DNA from: an uncultured Dehalococcoidia bacterium
GTDB lineage: Bacteria; Chloroflexota; Dehalococcoidia; Lucifugimonadales; CAJWUJ01
DNA length: 64,000 nucleotides
NCBI GenBank assembly: GCA_913047625.1
Contig: CAJWUJ010000001.1
Location: forward strand, 62,001-126,000
Direction of reading: 5' to 3'
Shown: one piece after another, positions 1 through 9,387 of the stretch
Numbering within the stretch: the stretch's first letter is position 1
Layout: every line of letters begins with the position of its first letter
Translations under genes and position numbers: made by a program
Notes under the pieces: model-generated
What the model was told of the DNA's origin: nothing
What the model saw: the letters and a program-made list of their open reading frames with translations, nothing else
The model's database searches: none

Positions 1-1100
1 CAGAACTCCATGTGATGGAGCCTGTTGATCTATGGGACAACTATATAGCTGACGAATTCAAGGACCGAGCTCCTCGGCGTATGGCTGAAGGGCATTGGGA
101 TATTAGGACTTTAGTGGAGGGCGAGATGATGGCTTATGTCCCCAGTATTGATCCCCACTATAACCGAGGTAGTTCTGTGGAAGATAAGGTGTTGTGGAAT
201 CGCTATAAAGAAGATATTGAGCGAAACTTTGACCCCCAGTCAGTGGTGCTTGCGATGAAGAAAGAAGGACTTGATCTTGCTGTCCTCTTTCCCACTTCAG
301 GAATGTATGTGACAGCCATGAATGGGATGGATCCCAGGTTTGCTGCAGCAACATGCGTTGCATATAACAACTGGCTGTATGATTACATGCAGGCTGGTGA
401 TCCCACTATTACATTCGGTGCAGGAATTGTTTCACCCCATGACGTGGAAAGTGCTGTAATTGAAACCCGTCGTTGTGCTACAGAGCTTGGGTTTAAAGCT
501 ATTATGCTCCGACCAAATATGTACAATAACACGCCATGGCACAACAAATATTACGATCCTCTATGGAAGGAATGTGAAGATCTGGGTATAGCGGCTACAT
601 TCCATGAAACCACAGGAGCTCGTCTACCTGCAGCTGGGGCTGACCGTTTTCCGGATCAGTTGGGTATAGCTCATATTGCTACCCACTCAGTGGAACAGAT
701 GATGGCATGCCTGGATATTATAATGGGTGGTGTAATGGAGCGGTTCCCTTCGCTACAGTTCGGTTTCTTAGAAGGGCAATGCGGGTGGCTTCCGTTCTGG
801 CTTGGCCGGATGGATGAGCACTACGAATGGCGTGAACCGTACGGTGAAATGGACCATTTAAAGATGGATCCCAGTGAATATTTCCGGAGACAGGGTTATG
901 CGGCGGTTGAAGCTGATGAGGAGTTTGTGAGTCATGTAGTGGATGCTTTTGGTGACGACAAACTTGTGACTACTACAGACTATCCTCATGGTGATTCGAA
1001 GTATCCCCATGCAACAGACACTTTCTTGGGGTTGTCGATGCCTGATGCAAGTAAAAGGAAAATTCTTTGGGATAATCCCGTTAGGCTTTATAGTTTGTAG
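1..1100 (+). CDS. Amidohydrolase-2 (ACMSD-like) family protein, 5' end cut by window
   Basis: This is a metal-dependent hydrolase or decarboxylase of the amidohydrolase-2 group; the substrate cannot be told from sequence. The reading frame is open from base 3. By alignment with the next gene about 12 N-terminal residues lie before the window. Visible motifs are Glu-Leu-His at the very start (the expected N-terminal metal ligands), FHETTG, THSVEQM followed by a long hydrophobic stretch, and TTTDYPHGD near the C-terminus, where the Asp is the usual last metal ligand. The downstream gene is a close tandem paralogue on the same strand, only 48 bases away, so the two are probably co-transcribed. 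The internal GTG and ATG codons at 12 and 15 are not credible starts because the paralogue shows they are internal. Confidence 0.85.
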   Translation, partial: ELHVMEPVDLWDNYIADEFKDRAPRRMAEGHWDIRTLVEGEMMAYVPSIDPHYNRGSSVEDKVLWNRYKEDIERNFDPQSVVLAMKKEGLDLAVLFPTSGMYVTAMNGMDPRFAAATCVAYNNWLYDYMQAGDPTITFGAGIVSPHDVESAVIETRRCATELGFKAIMLRPNMYNNTPWHNKYYDPLWKECEDLGIAATFHETTGARLPAAGADRFPDQLGIAHIATHSVEQMMACLDIIMGGVMERFPSLQFGFLEGQCGWLPFWLGRMDEHYEWREPYGEMDHLKMDPSEYFRRQGYAAVEADEEFVSHVVDAFGDDKLVTTTDYPHGDSKYPHATDTFLGLSMPDASKRKILWDNPVRLYSL

Positions 1101-1148
1101 TTCCTAGTATATGGAAGTTGAAAACGTTTATACAGTGAGGAGTAGTTA

Positions 1149-2300
1149 ATGTCCAAGAATGGTTACAAGATGGTAGATTCCGAACTTCATGTGATGGAGC
1201 CCGTGGATCTTTGGGATAAGTATATTGCTGATGAGTTCAAAGATCGTGCTCCTCGTAGAATGCAGGAAGGGTTTTGGGATATAAGAACCTTGGTCGAAGG
1301 TGAAATGATGGTGACCATGCCTGAAAATGGTCCTTTTTCAGAAGCTGCAAAGGTTAGTGCCAAGGGGGGAAATGGCAAAGAGGATCAGGTTCTCGGTGAG
1401 CGCTATAAGGATGACATAGCCAGGAATTTTGATCCAGAATCAGTACTCCTTGCAATGAGAAAGGAAGGGCTTGACCTCGCTGTTCTCTTTCCTACCTCAG
1501 GAATGTTTGTGACTGCAATAAACGGTATGGATCCCAAATTTGCGGCCGCTGCATGTGAGGCATATAACAACTGGATTTATGACTATATGCAGGCTGGTGA
1601 TCCTAGTATTACTTTTGGTGCAGGGATTGTTTCTCCCCACGATGTTGAAAGTGCAGTAATTGAGACATACCGTTGTGTTGAAGAACTTGGGTTTAAAGCC
1701 ATTATGCTCCGACCAAATATGTACAATAATACGCCATGGCACAACAAATATTACGATCCTCTATGGAAGGCATGTGAAGGACTACAGATACCAGTTACAT
1801 TTCACGAAACCTCTGGATCTCGAATGCCAGCCTTAGGTGCAGACCGATTCCCTTCTAATATGGGTATCGCACGTATTGCCACACATTCTGTAGAACAGAT
1901 GATGGCATGTTTGGATATTGTCATGGGGGGTGTTATGGAGCGTTTCCCTACAGTGCAATTTGCTTTTCTTGAAGGGCAATGCGGGTGGCTACCATTCTGG
2001 CTCGGCCGAATGGATGAGCACTACGAATGGCGTGAACCGTACGGTGAAATGGATCATTTAAAGATGGAGCCCAGTGAGTATTTCCGGAGACAGGGTTATG
2101 CAGCTGTTGAAGCTGATGAGGAGTTCGTGGGTCACGTGGTCGATGCGTTTGGTGATGATAATTTGCTTACTACTACAGACTATCCTCATGGTGACTCTAA
2201 GTTTCCATATGCAATGGATAAATTCCTTACGCTACCCATGCCAGATTCCAGCAAGAAGAAGATTCTCTGGGATAATCCTGTTAGGTTGTATAGCCTTTAA
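1149..2300 (+). CDS. Amidohydrolase-2 (ACMSD-like) family protein, tandem paralogue
   Basis: This complete 383-residue member of the amidohydrolase-2 family has a TIM-barrel metal-dependent hydrolase fold by family knowledge. The ATG at 1149 is preceded by GTGAGGAG, a good ribosome site. Likely metal ligands are Glu12 and His14 (ELH motif), the His of FHETSG, the His of THSVEQM and the Asp of TTTDYPHGD. It differs from its upstream neighbour mainly in a variable insert at about residues 56-75 and at third codon positions, while other stretches are almost identical at DNA level, which suggests tandem duplication followed by partial gene conversion. A third, more distant copy lies at 18966-20090. 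The actual substrate is unknown. The gene ends 39 bases from the convergent RND exporter. Confidence 0.88.
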   Translation: MSKNGYKMVDSELHVMEPVDLWDKYIADEFKDRAPRRMQEGFWDIRTLVEGEMMVTMPENGPFSEAAKVSAKGGNGKEDQVLGERYKDDIARNFDPESVLLAMRKEGLDLAVLFPTSGMFVTAINGMDPKFAAAACEAYNNWIYDYMQAGDPSITFGAGIVSPHDVESAVIETYRCVEELGFKAIMLRPNMYNNTPWHNKYYDPLWKACEGLQIPVTFHETSGSRMPALGADRFPSNMGIARIATHSVEQMMACLDIVMGGVMERFPTVQFAFLEGQCGWLPFWLGRMDEHYEWREPYGEMDHLKMEPSEYFRRQGYAAVEADEEFVGHVVDAFGDDNLLTTTDYPHGDSKFPYAMDKFLTLPMPDSSKKKILWDNPVRLYSL

Positions 2301-2338
2301 CTAAGGTTACAGTTCTTGGAATACATATTCTGGAGTTC

Positions 2339-5119
2339 TCACTGTTTGTGAGGGAATGATGTGAAGGATAGTAGTGCCGGAAGTACGATGAGAGAGGCAA
2401 CCATTGCCAGAAAGATCATCGTTGCGGTTAGGATGCCGTATGTGGCAAACAAGGGCATGGGTGCGAAACCCATAATGGTAAAACCTACAATACTGGAAAC
2501 ACCAGATGCTATTAAGGCAGATCCTGTCCCTTGTCCAGTTTTTCTAAATGCTTTGTCCTTTGAGTCTGTTTTACTTGCTTCTTCTCTAAAACGTTGCGTC
2601 ATATGTATAGAGTAGTCAATCCCAATACCAACCGAGACAGAACCGATCAGTGCAGTAACAAAGTTTAGTCCGAATCCTAGTAAATACATGAGGCCGTACA
2701 ACCAGGCTACTACAAGGAGGACGGGAACAACCGTTAGGAATGCATAGGTCACGGACCGCATTGCGAACAGTAATAGCAAAACAGTTGCTATTGCAGCGAT
2801 TGGAAGTGATCTCCACAGTGTGGTTGTAGTCGCATCAAGCTGTCCTTCTCTTGTAAAAGGAGACCCAGTTACTCCTGAAGAAATTATTGAGGGACTTTCA
2901 TCCAGTACTGTTGTGAGATTGCGAAGACTATTACCTGCCTGTCTGACTCTTTTTTGTTCGCGAGTCCCAGGAAGCCCTATTTGCAAATAAGTGACATCAT
3001 TATTGGCTGTTGTACGGTCATAATAGAGAAATCCTCGCACAGTTTCCGGTTCCAGAAGAAGTGTGGTCGCATTGAGTGGGACTCCGCGGGTGAGCATATA
3101 GGTGAATACCGATTTGATCTGTTCAGTAGTGTCAGGTATCTGATCGCTGTCTTTATCTGTGATAGTAATACCTGTTTCTTGTTGGAAACTGGCTCGGGTA
3201 AACGGATTGGTGATGAAGTGTTCTAACGTGCTTATAAGTGTGACTCCAAGATCGACATTACCTTCCCGGTTTTTTGCGACATAGTCGCTTTCGGGAAGAG
3301 AATCAATAAATGTCTGAATTGCTTGAAGCGTTTCGGGACTAGATAAATCTCCTTTAATATAGATCAATGCGGGCTCGCCTCCGCGCGGGCCTACATGTTC
3401 ATCGATTTTATCTAGCCCCACTACAAAATCTGATTTGGCATCAAAAAAATCCTTTGTATCAAAGGTTGGATCGAGCCGAAGCGCGAAAACAACTGAACCT
3501 ATGGTGAGGATCATAGCTATAAACACAACAGGATACCTGAACCTAGCCGCGGTCACTAAAATATATGCCATTAGAGTTGAGAGTAGATCTCTCTGCTCTT
3601 TTAGCTTAGAGTCCTTATTAGATGTTTCACTGAATCTATTTACCAGCGGGCCTTTGGTAAGAAGGATTGCAGGAAGAAGCAGAAAGATCAGGATCACCGC
3701 TCCTATGATTGCAACACCCGCTGGTTTATTAACTGCCACGAGAAGGATCACTCCGGTCCCTGATGTTATTGCCACAAGGAGACTTCCTATTGTTCGTCCC
3801 AACAAAGTACTGCGTCTTCCAAATGCTATTAACCCCATATGATTTTCTAAGCGTAATAGTACGGTGGGAACGACAAGTCCAAGAATCAGAAAGGAAGAGA
3901 CTATTGCAATGGTTGCAGAGATACCGAAATGAACAACAGCCTCAATCTCTGAAGAGACCGCTGAAAGGAAGGCGATACTGTCTGTCAACATCGCAAGAAG
4001 CAATGCTATAAAGACACCTCCCATTCCTATTTGGAATGCCTTTTTTAGTGGATTACCTACTCGGGTTTCATCTTGATATCTGCGAATTGCATGAGCAGCG
4101 AAGTCAACGCCGAGAGCGACCATGCTTATAGGGACAATCAGATCAATAACCAATCCGCCTTTAATTCCGAGAAGAATAGAAATTCCTTTGAGCCAGATCA
4201 TTAGAATGCCAAGTCCGATACCGATCAGAGCAGTAGCCCAGTAGGAACGCAGAATAAGCCCTACTACTAATACAGCTGCGATGATAGTAAACATGATGAA
4301 GACACCTGCTATTTCACCTTGTTCTATACTTTCTAGATTTGGGTCAATTGCGATACCCCAGAGGCTATAGTGAGTCTCATCACCGGCTATGATATCCCCA
4401 ATAGTGCGGTTCAAATGTTCTTTATTAATTGCACGCTCACCTCCACCAATGTTAACCATTAGAGGTCCTCCACCCAGCTTGTTATTGTCTGTAAGGACAG
4501 TAAAGACCAGAGCTGTAGTAGTCCAGTAGTCGATCTCTTGACCACCAATGACTTTTCGTTCGCTCGAAGCATTCGATGATAGTGTTTCTAGAATTGGATT
4601 ATTAGAAGAGTCTGAAAACAATTGGTGGAGCACCATCTTCACCTGATCATTTGATGCATTGCCAAGGTTTGTTTGCTCTTGGGAATTTGCACGCAGCATC
4701 CGATCTACCAGATTTGCAATGGTGACAATACCTGTCTCTTTTTGCCCTGAACTCTGGTTATAGTATTGGTACAGGTAAGATTGCTTGGGTAAGCCATCGG
4801 GTGCCAATTGCCCCTTCGAGTCAGTTCTTTGGAGGTTGTCCGAATTTTGGAGTAGTTCAAGAAGTGCAGGGGCTGTCAGGAGGTCATCACCATGGGATTC
4901 AATGATGTAGGCGGGGGCATGGATAACTGGTGGGAATCGTTCGTTAAGGTCAGCTAACTGGTCAAAAACAGTTCCTGATGGTTCGGGTGAAGCTTGCTCT
5001 ATAGATTCGGTAGTAAGAATGGGAAGAGCAAAAAGCCCTGTGCAAAGTACTACGGTGAGGATTACTAGATTAGACCGTTGATCCAGGAGCGATGCGATAT
5101 GATTGGTCACTGTACTCAC
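2339..5119 (-). CDS. RND-superfamily (MMPL-type) exporter
   Basis: This 926-residue inner-membrane protein has the duplicated RND architecture: an N-terminal transmembrane helix, a large extracytoplasmic loop, a block of five or six helices, then the whole pattern again. Each half carries the typical RND motif in its helix 4 region: VALGVDFAAH in the first half and VGIGIDYSIH in the second. Family members are proton-driven exporters of lipids, hopanoids or other hydrophobic molecules; the cargo here is unknown. The start is GTG (5119-5117) preceded by AGAGG on the minus strand. No periplasmic adaptor or outer-membrane channel gene is nearby, which fits a monoderm cell or a stand-alone MMPL-type pump. 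An MFS gene lies just upstream on the same strand and the two could share a transcript. Confidence 0.85.
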   Translation of the reverse strand: MSTVTNHIASLLDQRSNLVILTVVLCTGLFALPILTTESIEQASPEPSGTVFDQLADLNERFPPVIHAPAYIIESHGDDLLTAPALLELLQNSDNLQRTDSKGQLAPDGLPKQSYLYQYYNQSSGQKETGIVTIANLVDRMLRANSQEQTNLGNASNDQVKMVLHQLFSDSSNNPILETLSSNASSERKVIGGQEIDYWTTTALVFTVLTDNNKLGGGPLMVNIGGGERAINKEHLNRTIGDIIAGDETHYSLWGIAIDPNLESIEQGEIAGVFIMFTIIAAVLVVGLILRSYWATALIGIGLGILMIWLKGISILLGIKGGLVIDLIVPISMVALGVDFAAHAIRRYQDETRVGNPLKKAFQIGMGGVFIALLLAMLTDSIAFLSAVSSEIEAVVHFGISATIAIVSSFLILGLVVPTVLLRLENHMGLIAFGRRSTLLGRTIGSLLVAITSGTGVILLVAVNKPAGVAIIGAVILIFLLLPAILLTKGPLVNRFSETSNKDSKLKEQRDLLSTLMAYILVTAARFRYPVVFIAMILTIGSVVFALRLDPTFDTKDFFDAKSDFVVGLDKIDEHVGPRGGEPALIYIKGDLSSPETLQAIQTFIDSLPESDYVAKNREGNVDLGVTLISTLEHFITNPFTRASFQQETGITITDKDSDQIPDTTEQIKSVFTYMLTRGVPLNATTLLLEPETVRGFLYYDRTTANNDVTYLQIGLPGTREQKRVRQAGNSLRNLTTVLDESPSIISSGVTGSPFTREGQLDATTTTLWRSLPIAAIATVLLLLFAMRSVTYAFLTVVPVLLVVAWLYGLMYLLGFGLNFVTALIGSVSVGIGIDYSIHMTQRFREEASKTDSKDKAFRKTGQGTGSALIASGVSSIVGFTIMGFAPMPLFATYGILTATMIFLAMVASLIVLPALLSFTSFPHKQ

Positions 5120-5207
5120 GGTGAACCTCTAGAATGGAATGATGTAAGTATACAGTGATAGCGTGTTTGGAGAAATAGTTCTGGGTTAAGACTAAAAGAA
5201 AATCAAA

Positions 5208-6470
5208 CTAGGAAAGGGCAGTTGTTTGAGAACGAAGCCCTCGTGAAAAAGCAGTTACTATCAAGACGAGAGTGATCCCGATGCTCGAAAAGATCATAAT
5301 AGCATATGAAGGTGTGGTTGCTGTTGCGAGAACACCAATTGCGAGTGCTCCGAGAGGCCCGAACCCTATTGCAAGAGTCACAATTCCCAATGCACGTCCA
5401 CGCATGTCTGGAGAGCTTGATGAGATTACGATAATTGATTGCAGTGTTCCGAATCCTGCTACGCATATACCGAGAAGGAGCAGGAATGGGTAAGCTAGTG
5501 CAAAAGAAGTGGTCAGGGAAAAACAAAATGTCATAATAAAGCCCAGTATTGATCCGATAAGGAAGACGCGGCCAAGTCTTCTGAGGCTACTTGCTGACGC
5601 AATGGCTGTAGCTCCAATGATGGACCCAAGACCATCACCACCCATAAGAAGACCCATTAAACCAGGTCCGACTCCGAGTTTATCTCTAGCAATTACTGGT
5701 ACCATTTGGAGATAAGAGAAGCACATAAGGTTCATGATAACTGTTATGACGATAACGGATAGAATAATTCTATTGCTTAGTGCATACTGGAATCCTTGGA
5801 CAATATTAGAGAGGATATTAGTTCCTGTGCTCACTAAAGTTTGCGGTGATGGAACCCGCACTAAGATGATCAGAAGCATGGAGATGGCATAGAACAGGGA
5901 AGCGATACCATAACCTGCTGAGGTACCTATTAAAGTTATGAGGGTTCCTGCAATGGTTGGGCCAAGCATGCGACTACCGTGCATGCCAATGGAATCTAGA
6001 GCGAGGGCATTGGTCAGGCCTTTTTCTCCAGTTACATCGAAAATAATGGATCTTCTAGATGGCATATCCAGTGCCCAGCCAAATCCAATGGTGCAAACCA
6101 CTAGATAGCCGTGCCATACTGTAGCGTTATTAGTTACGAGTAGCATCAGGAAACCTAGGCTGAAAAAGAGATTGGATGCCTGTGTTGAAATAAGAATTTT
6201 CCTCTTATTGAGCTTGTCAGCAAGGACTCCTCCTAGCACTCCGCAAATAAGGAGAGGAGCCATATGGAAAAACCCAACCAAAGCTACATTAAAAGGGGAA
6301 TCTGTGAGTTCTAGAACAAACCAGCTGATGACTGTTACTTGCATCCAGCGCGCCACGTAGGAAAAGAAGTTTGAGGGCCATATCAGCCGAAAGGCCATGA
6401 CATGGAAGGCCCCAAATGTGCTGGGCATTTGCGAATTAAGATGAAGGCGTTTTATCGGACGATGAGGCAT
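5208..6470 (-). CDS. MFS transporter, drug/siderophore-exporter-like (DHA3 type)
   Basis: This 420-residue polytopic membrane protein appears to have about 12 hydrophobic segments. The region around residues 70-95 (GVLGGVLADKLNKRKIL) is the MFS loop 2-3 signature, and the N-terminal WMQ-SWFVLELT segment resembles the EntS-like MFS_3/DHA3 exporters. It is probably an exporter or a transporter of small organic compounds; the substrate is not predictable. The ATG at 6470 has AGGAG a few bases upstream. The gene lies 88 bases upstream of the RND exporter on the same strand and is divergent from the hydantoinase B gene, with a 206-base spacer. Confidence 0.85.
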   Translation of the reverse strand: MPHRPIKRLHLNSQMPSTFGAFHVMAFRLIWPSNFFSYVARWMQVTVISWFVLELTDSPFNVALVGFFHMAPLLICGVLGGVLADKLNKRKILISTQASNLFFSLGFLMLLVTNNATVWHGYLVVCTIGFGWALDMPSRRSIIFDVTGEKGLTNALALDSIGMHGSRMLGPTIAGTLITLIGTSAGYGIASLFYAISMLLIILVRVPSPQTLVSTGTNILSNIVQGFQYALSNRIILSVIVITVIMNLMCFSYLQMVPVIARDKLGVGPGLMGLLMGGDGLGSIIGATAIASASSLRRLGRVFLIGSILGFIMTFCFSLTTSFALAYPFLLLLGICVAGFGTLQSIIVISSSSPDMRGRALGIVTLAIGFGPLGALAIGVLATATTPSYAIMIFSSIGITLVLIVTAFSRGLRSQTTALS

Positions 6471-6623
6471 TATGCTCCTGACTAACTTTACTGCGTTTTA
6501 TAAAGATTGAAAAGGGGTGGAAGGCATAACTTTTATTGGATGGACAGAACAAATTTTTTTCCAATAAGACATAGTGAAGAGAATCTAGATTTTTGGGAGT
6601 TCTGTTTAATCAGTGTTTTTGTA

Positions 6624-6629
6624 TATAAT
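6624..6629 (+). promoter_or_regulatory. Possible -10 element upstream of hyuB
   Basis: A perfect TATAAT lies 48 bases before the hyuB start, in the 206-base divergent spacer. The hexamer 17 bases upstream (TCTGTT) is a poor -35 match, but a TG two bases before the -10 gives an almost extended -10 arrangement. It would drive the hydantoinase, phosphotriesterase-like and monooxygenase-like genes. Confidence 0.4.
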
Positions 6630-6676
6630 GACTTTGATTGGTTTCCTGAGATTACTATACAAGGAAGGTGATAGAT

Positions 6677-8410
6677 ATGGCGTTAGTAACAGACGCTGGT
6701 AGACTCGAAGTTCTAAAAAATGCCTTAGAAGGTATAGCTGATGGGATGGCTATGACTGTTATGCGTACTGCAAGATCATCAGTTGTTCGCCAATCAACTG
6801 ACTTTTCCACTGCGATTTTAAGCGAGAAAGGTGATCTTATTGGGCAGGGATTTTGTTTACCTCCGCATATGGGAGGCATGGTACCCGCATTAGAGGCAGT
6901 AAAGGAGCGCTATGAAGGTCAAATGCTTCCCGGTGACATGTACGTACTGAATGACCCTTATGAAGGAGGTAGCCATTTGCCTGATATTTTTGTCTTCAAG
7001 CCTGTTTTTCATAATACGACGATTATTTCGTACGTTTGCGCAATGGCGCATCATACTGATATTGGTGGGAGAGTTGCAGGTGGGAACGCTTGTGATTCCA
7101 CTGAGATTTTTCAGGAAGGTTTGCGAATTCCACCAGTGAAACTATTTGATGAAGGCGTTCCTAATGAGACAGTCTTTCGGATCTTAGAAAAGGCTGTTCG
7201 AGTGCCTGACATAGTAATGGGGGATCTCGCTGCCCAAGTAGCTGCTATTCACTACGGAGAAGAAGAATTTCTAAAAATAGGTGAACGGTATGGAGTAGAA
7301 AACTTGCAGCAGTATACGGAAGAGCTATTAGACTATACGGAAGAGTTGACACGAGCTGCTATTCGAAAAATGCCTGATGGGTCGTGGACGTTTACTGATT
7401 ACATCGATGATGATGGATTTGATCCTGGTCCCATTATTATCACCGCTACTGTCACGAAAAAAGATGATGAAATATTGGTTGATTTTACAGGGACTTCTCC
7501 CCAGTGTAAGGGAGCAATTCAACCTGTATTTGCAACAACAAAAGCTGTGGTGTATGCGGCGTTAAAGACCGTGCTTGATAATGAGATCCCAAATACATCT
7601 GGGTATTTTCGTCCCTTAACTATTACTGCACCTGAGGGTACGATTGCATATCCCATGCTTCCAGCCCCAGTTGCAGCAAGGGCATTGGGGAATTTGCGAA
7701 TTGCTAATGCGGTATTTGGTGCTTTTGCCCAAATGCTTCCCGATGTGGTTTATGCCGCATGTGCAGGTTCAGAATTAGGAGTCGGAATGGGGGGTTATGA
7801 TAAGAGCAAAACACCTTGGAAACCATGGGTTCTTCTCGAGTTCCATAACGAGCCAGGTCGCGGTGGAATGGCTGCTAGAGATGGACATGATGGTGTGTCT
7901 GCAGGTATTACAAATCAAGCTAATGTTCCTGCAGAAACTATTGAGGCTGAACATCCAGTTAAGGTATTGGAGTATAACTTTGTTGCTGATACAGAGGGCG
8001 CTGGCCTGCATCGTGGATCTATGGGTATGGTTAGGGCCTATGAATATACAATGGCTGATACAGTACTTCAGGTCCGTAGCGACCGTCAAAAATATGCACC
8101 TTATGGCCTTCACGGTGGAGAGTCCTCTAGTACAGGTTCAATTACGGTAACACAAGATGGTGAGACAAAGACTATGCCATCTAAGTTCCTAATGGACGTA
8201 GGAAAAGGGGATAGTATCAGAGTGGTTTGGCCTGGTGGAGGCGGTTGGGGTGATCCTAAGACAAGAGATCCTCAGATGGTACTCCAAGACGTCATCGAGG
8301 AAAAAGTAACCCCTGAGAGAGCGGTTAATGTGTACTGTGTTGCACTGACTGAGGATGATGCCGGTATAGACTGGAAAAAGACTGAAAAACTCAGGAATGG
8401 TAAACATTAA
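6677..8410 (+). CDS. hyuB: Hydantoinase B / acetone carboxylase alpha-type (HyuB) protein
   Basis: This 577-residue protein of the HyuB family comprises subunits of ATP-dependent oxoprolinases, N-methylhydantoinases and acetone/acetophenone carboxylases. Typical family stretches are the N-terminal ADGMAMTVMRTARSS, the LNDPYEGGSHLPD motif, MAHHTDIGGRVAGG, and the C-terminal WPGGGGWGDP glycine-rich motif. An in-frame GTG at 6668 exists, but AAGGAAGG at 6661-6668 is correctly spaced for the ATG at 6677, so I start there. HyuB normally works with an adjacent HyuA ATP-binding subunit; none is present in the window, and the next gene is a phosphotriesterase-like hydrolase in the same direction. A second HyuB copy lies at 13130-14878. 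The reaction is probably amide or lactam ring opening or carboxylation, but the substrate is unknown. Confidence 0.87.
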   Translation: MALVTDAGRLEVLKNALEGIADGMAMTVMRTARSSVVRQSTDFSTAILSEKGDLIGQGFCLPPHMGGMVPALEAVKERYEGQMLPGDMYVLNDPYEGGSHLPDIFVFKPVFHNTTIISYVCAMAHHTDIGGRVAGGNACDSTEIFQEGLRIPPVKLFDEGVPNETVFRILEKAVRVPDIVMGDLAAQVAAIHYGEEEFLKIGERYGVENLQQYTEELLDYTEELTRAAIRKMPDGSWTFTDYIDDDGFDPGPIIITATVTKKDDEILVDFTGTSPQCKGAIQPVFATTKAVVYAALKTVLDNEIPNTSGYFRPLTITAPEGTIAYPMLPAPVAARALGNLRIANAVFGAFAQMLPDVVYAACAGSELGVGMGGYDKSKTPWKPWVLLEFHNEPGRGGMAARDGHDGVSAGITNQANVPAETIEAEHPVKVLEYNFVADTEGAGLHRGSMGMVRAYEYTMADTVLQVRSDRQKYAPYGLHGGESSSTGSITVTQDGETKTMPSKFLMDVGKGDSIRVVWPGGGGWGDPKTRDPQMVLQDVIEEKVTPERAVNVYCVALTEDDAGIDWKKTEKLRNGKH

Positions 8411-8442
8411 ACCTATATAACTCTGCTAATGGAGGAGTGACG

Positions 8443-9387
8443 ATGGCGAAGATTATGACTGTAACTGGTCCTATAGAAGCCAGTGAACTGGGAAACACCT
8501 TGATGCATGAGCATATCTATGTTGATCTAACACGTGATGTTATGAACAGAAATCAACTGTTAAATGATCCTGAACTAGCCTATCAAGAACTTAAATTATA
8601 CAAAGATGCAGGGGGGCATTCTCTGGTTGATGTGACCACAGGGGGGCTAAAAGGAAATGACCACGATTTGTTGCCAGTCCCCCATCCTATAGCTATCCGT
8701 CAAATTGCCGAGAAAACAGGATTGAACATTATTTTAGGGGCAGGTTGGTATCGTGAAACCTATTATGACCATCGGTTATATCGTATGAAGACGGATGAAA
8801 TTGCAGAAGAATTGGTACGAGATATCACAGAGGGATTTAAAGGGACAGATGTGAAAGCAGGGATTATCGGTGAGATCGGTGCTCATTTCACCTGGATTTC
8901 TCCATGGGAAGAGCGCATTTTTCGTGCAGTGGCGAGGGCTCAGAAAAAAACAGGATTGACGGTAACTACACATGCTCTTGACTGGCCAGTAGGACTCGAT
9001 CAAATGGACTTACTACAAGAGGAAGGTGTCGATCCTCGGCGTATTATAGTTGGGCATTGTCAGAGTTGGCCGTATTATGATTACCATGCTGAAATTGCCC
9101 GGCGTGGAGGATTTGTTCAGTTTGACCGTTTGGGCACGTCGCCTCCTTATGAGCATGGAGTGACGATGCAATGTATAAAGCAACTGATTGATGATGGATT
9201 GACCAAACACCTTCTTTTTTCCCAGGACGTTTGTCATAGGACCGACTATACTCGATATAATGGATGTGGCTACGCTTTTGTTTTAACGAAGCTACGGGAA
9301 GAGCTGCAATTACTAGGGTTCTCTGATGAGGTGTTCCATCAAATTACTGTGGAAAATCCTCGAAGGGCTCTTTCTGGAGAAGACTGA
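8443..9387 (+). CDS. Phosphotriesterase-family amidohydrolase
   Basis: This 314-residue protein of the phosphotriesterase / lactonase family is a binuclear metal TIM-barrel hydrolase. The N-terminal metal motif is MHEHIYVDL. The bridging residue is Glu in GEIGAH rather than a carbamylated Lys, as in PHP-type members. Further ligands are His in TTHALDW, His in VGHCQSW and Asp in FSQDVCH. An in-frame GTG at 8437 overlaps GGAGGAG, so the ATG at 8443, with that sequence as ribosome site, is the better start. The gene follows hyuB by 32 bases and its stop overlaps the start region of a monooxygenase-like gene, so the three appear to form an operon. Likely roles are lactone or ester hydrolysis in degradation of organic compounds. 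Confidence 0.85.
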   Translation: MAKIMTVTGPIEASELGNTLMHEHIYVDLTRDVMNRNQLLNDPELAYQELKLYKDAGGHSLVDVTTGGLKGNDHDLLPVPHPIAIRQIAEKTGLNIILGAGWYRETYYDHRLYRMKTDEIAEELVRDITEGFKGTDVKAGIIGEIGAHFTWISPWEERIFRAVARAQKKTGLTVTTHALDWPVGLDQMDLLQEEGVDPRRIIVGHCQSWPYYDYHAEIARRGGFVQFDRLGTSPPYEHGVTMQCIKQLIDDGLTKHLLFSQDVCHRTDYTRYNGCGYAFVLTKLREELQLLGFSDEVFHQITVENPRRALSGED

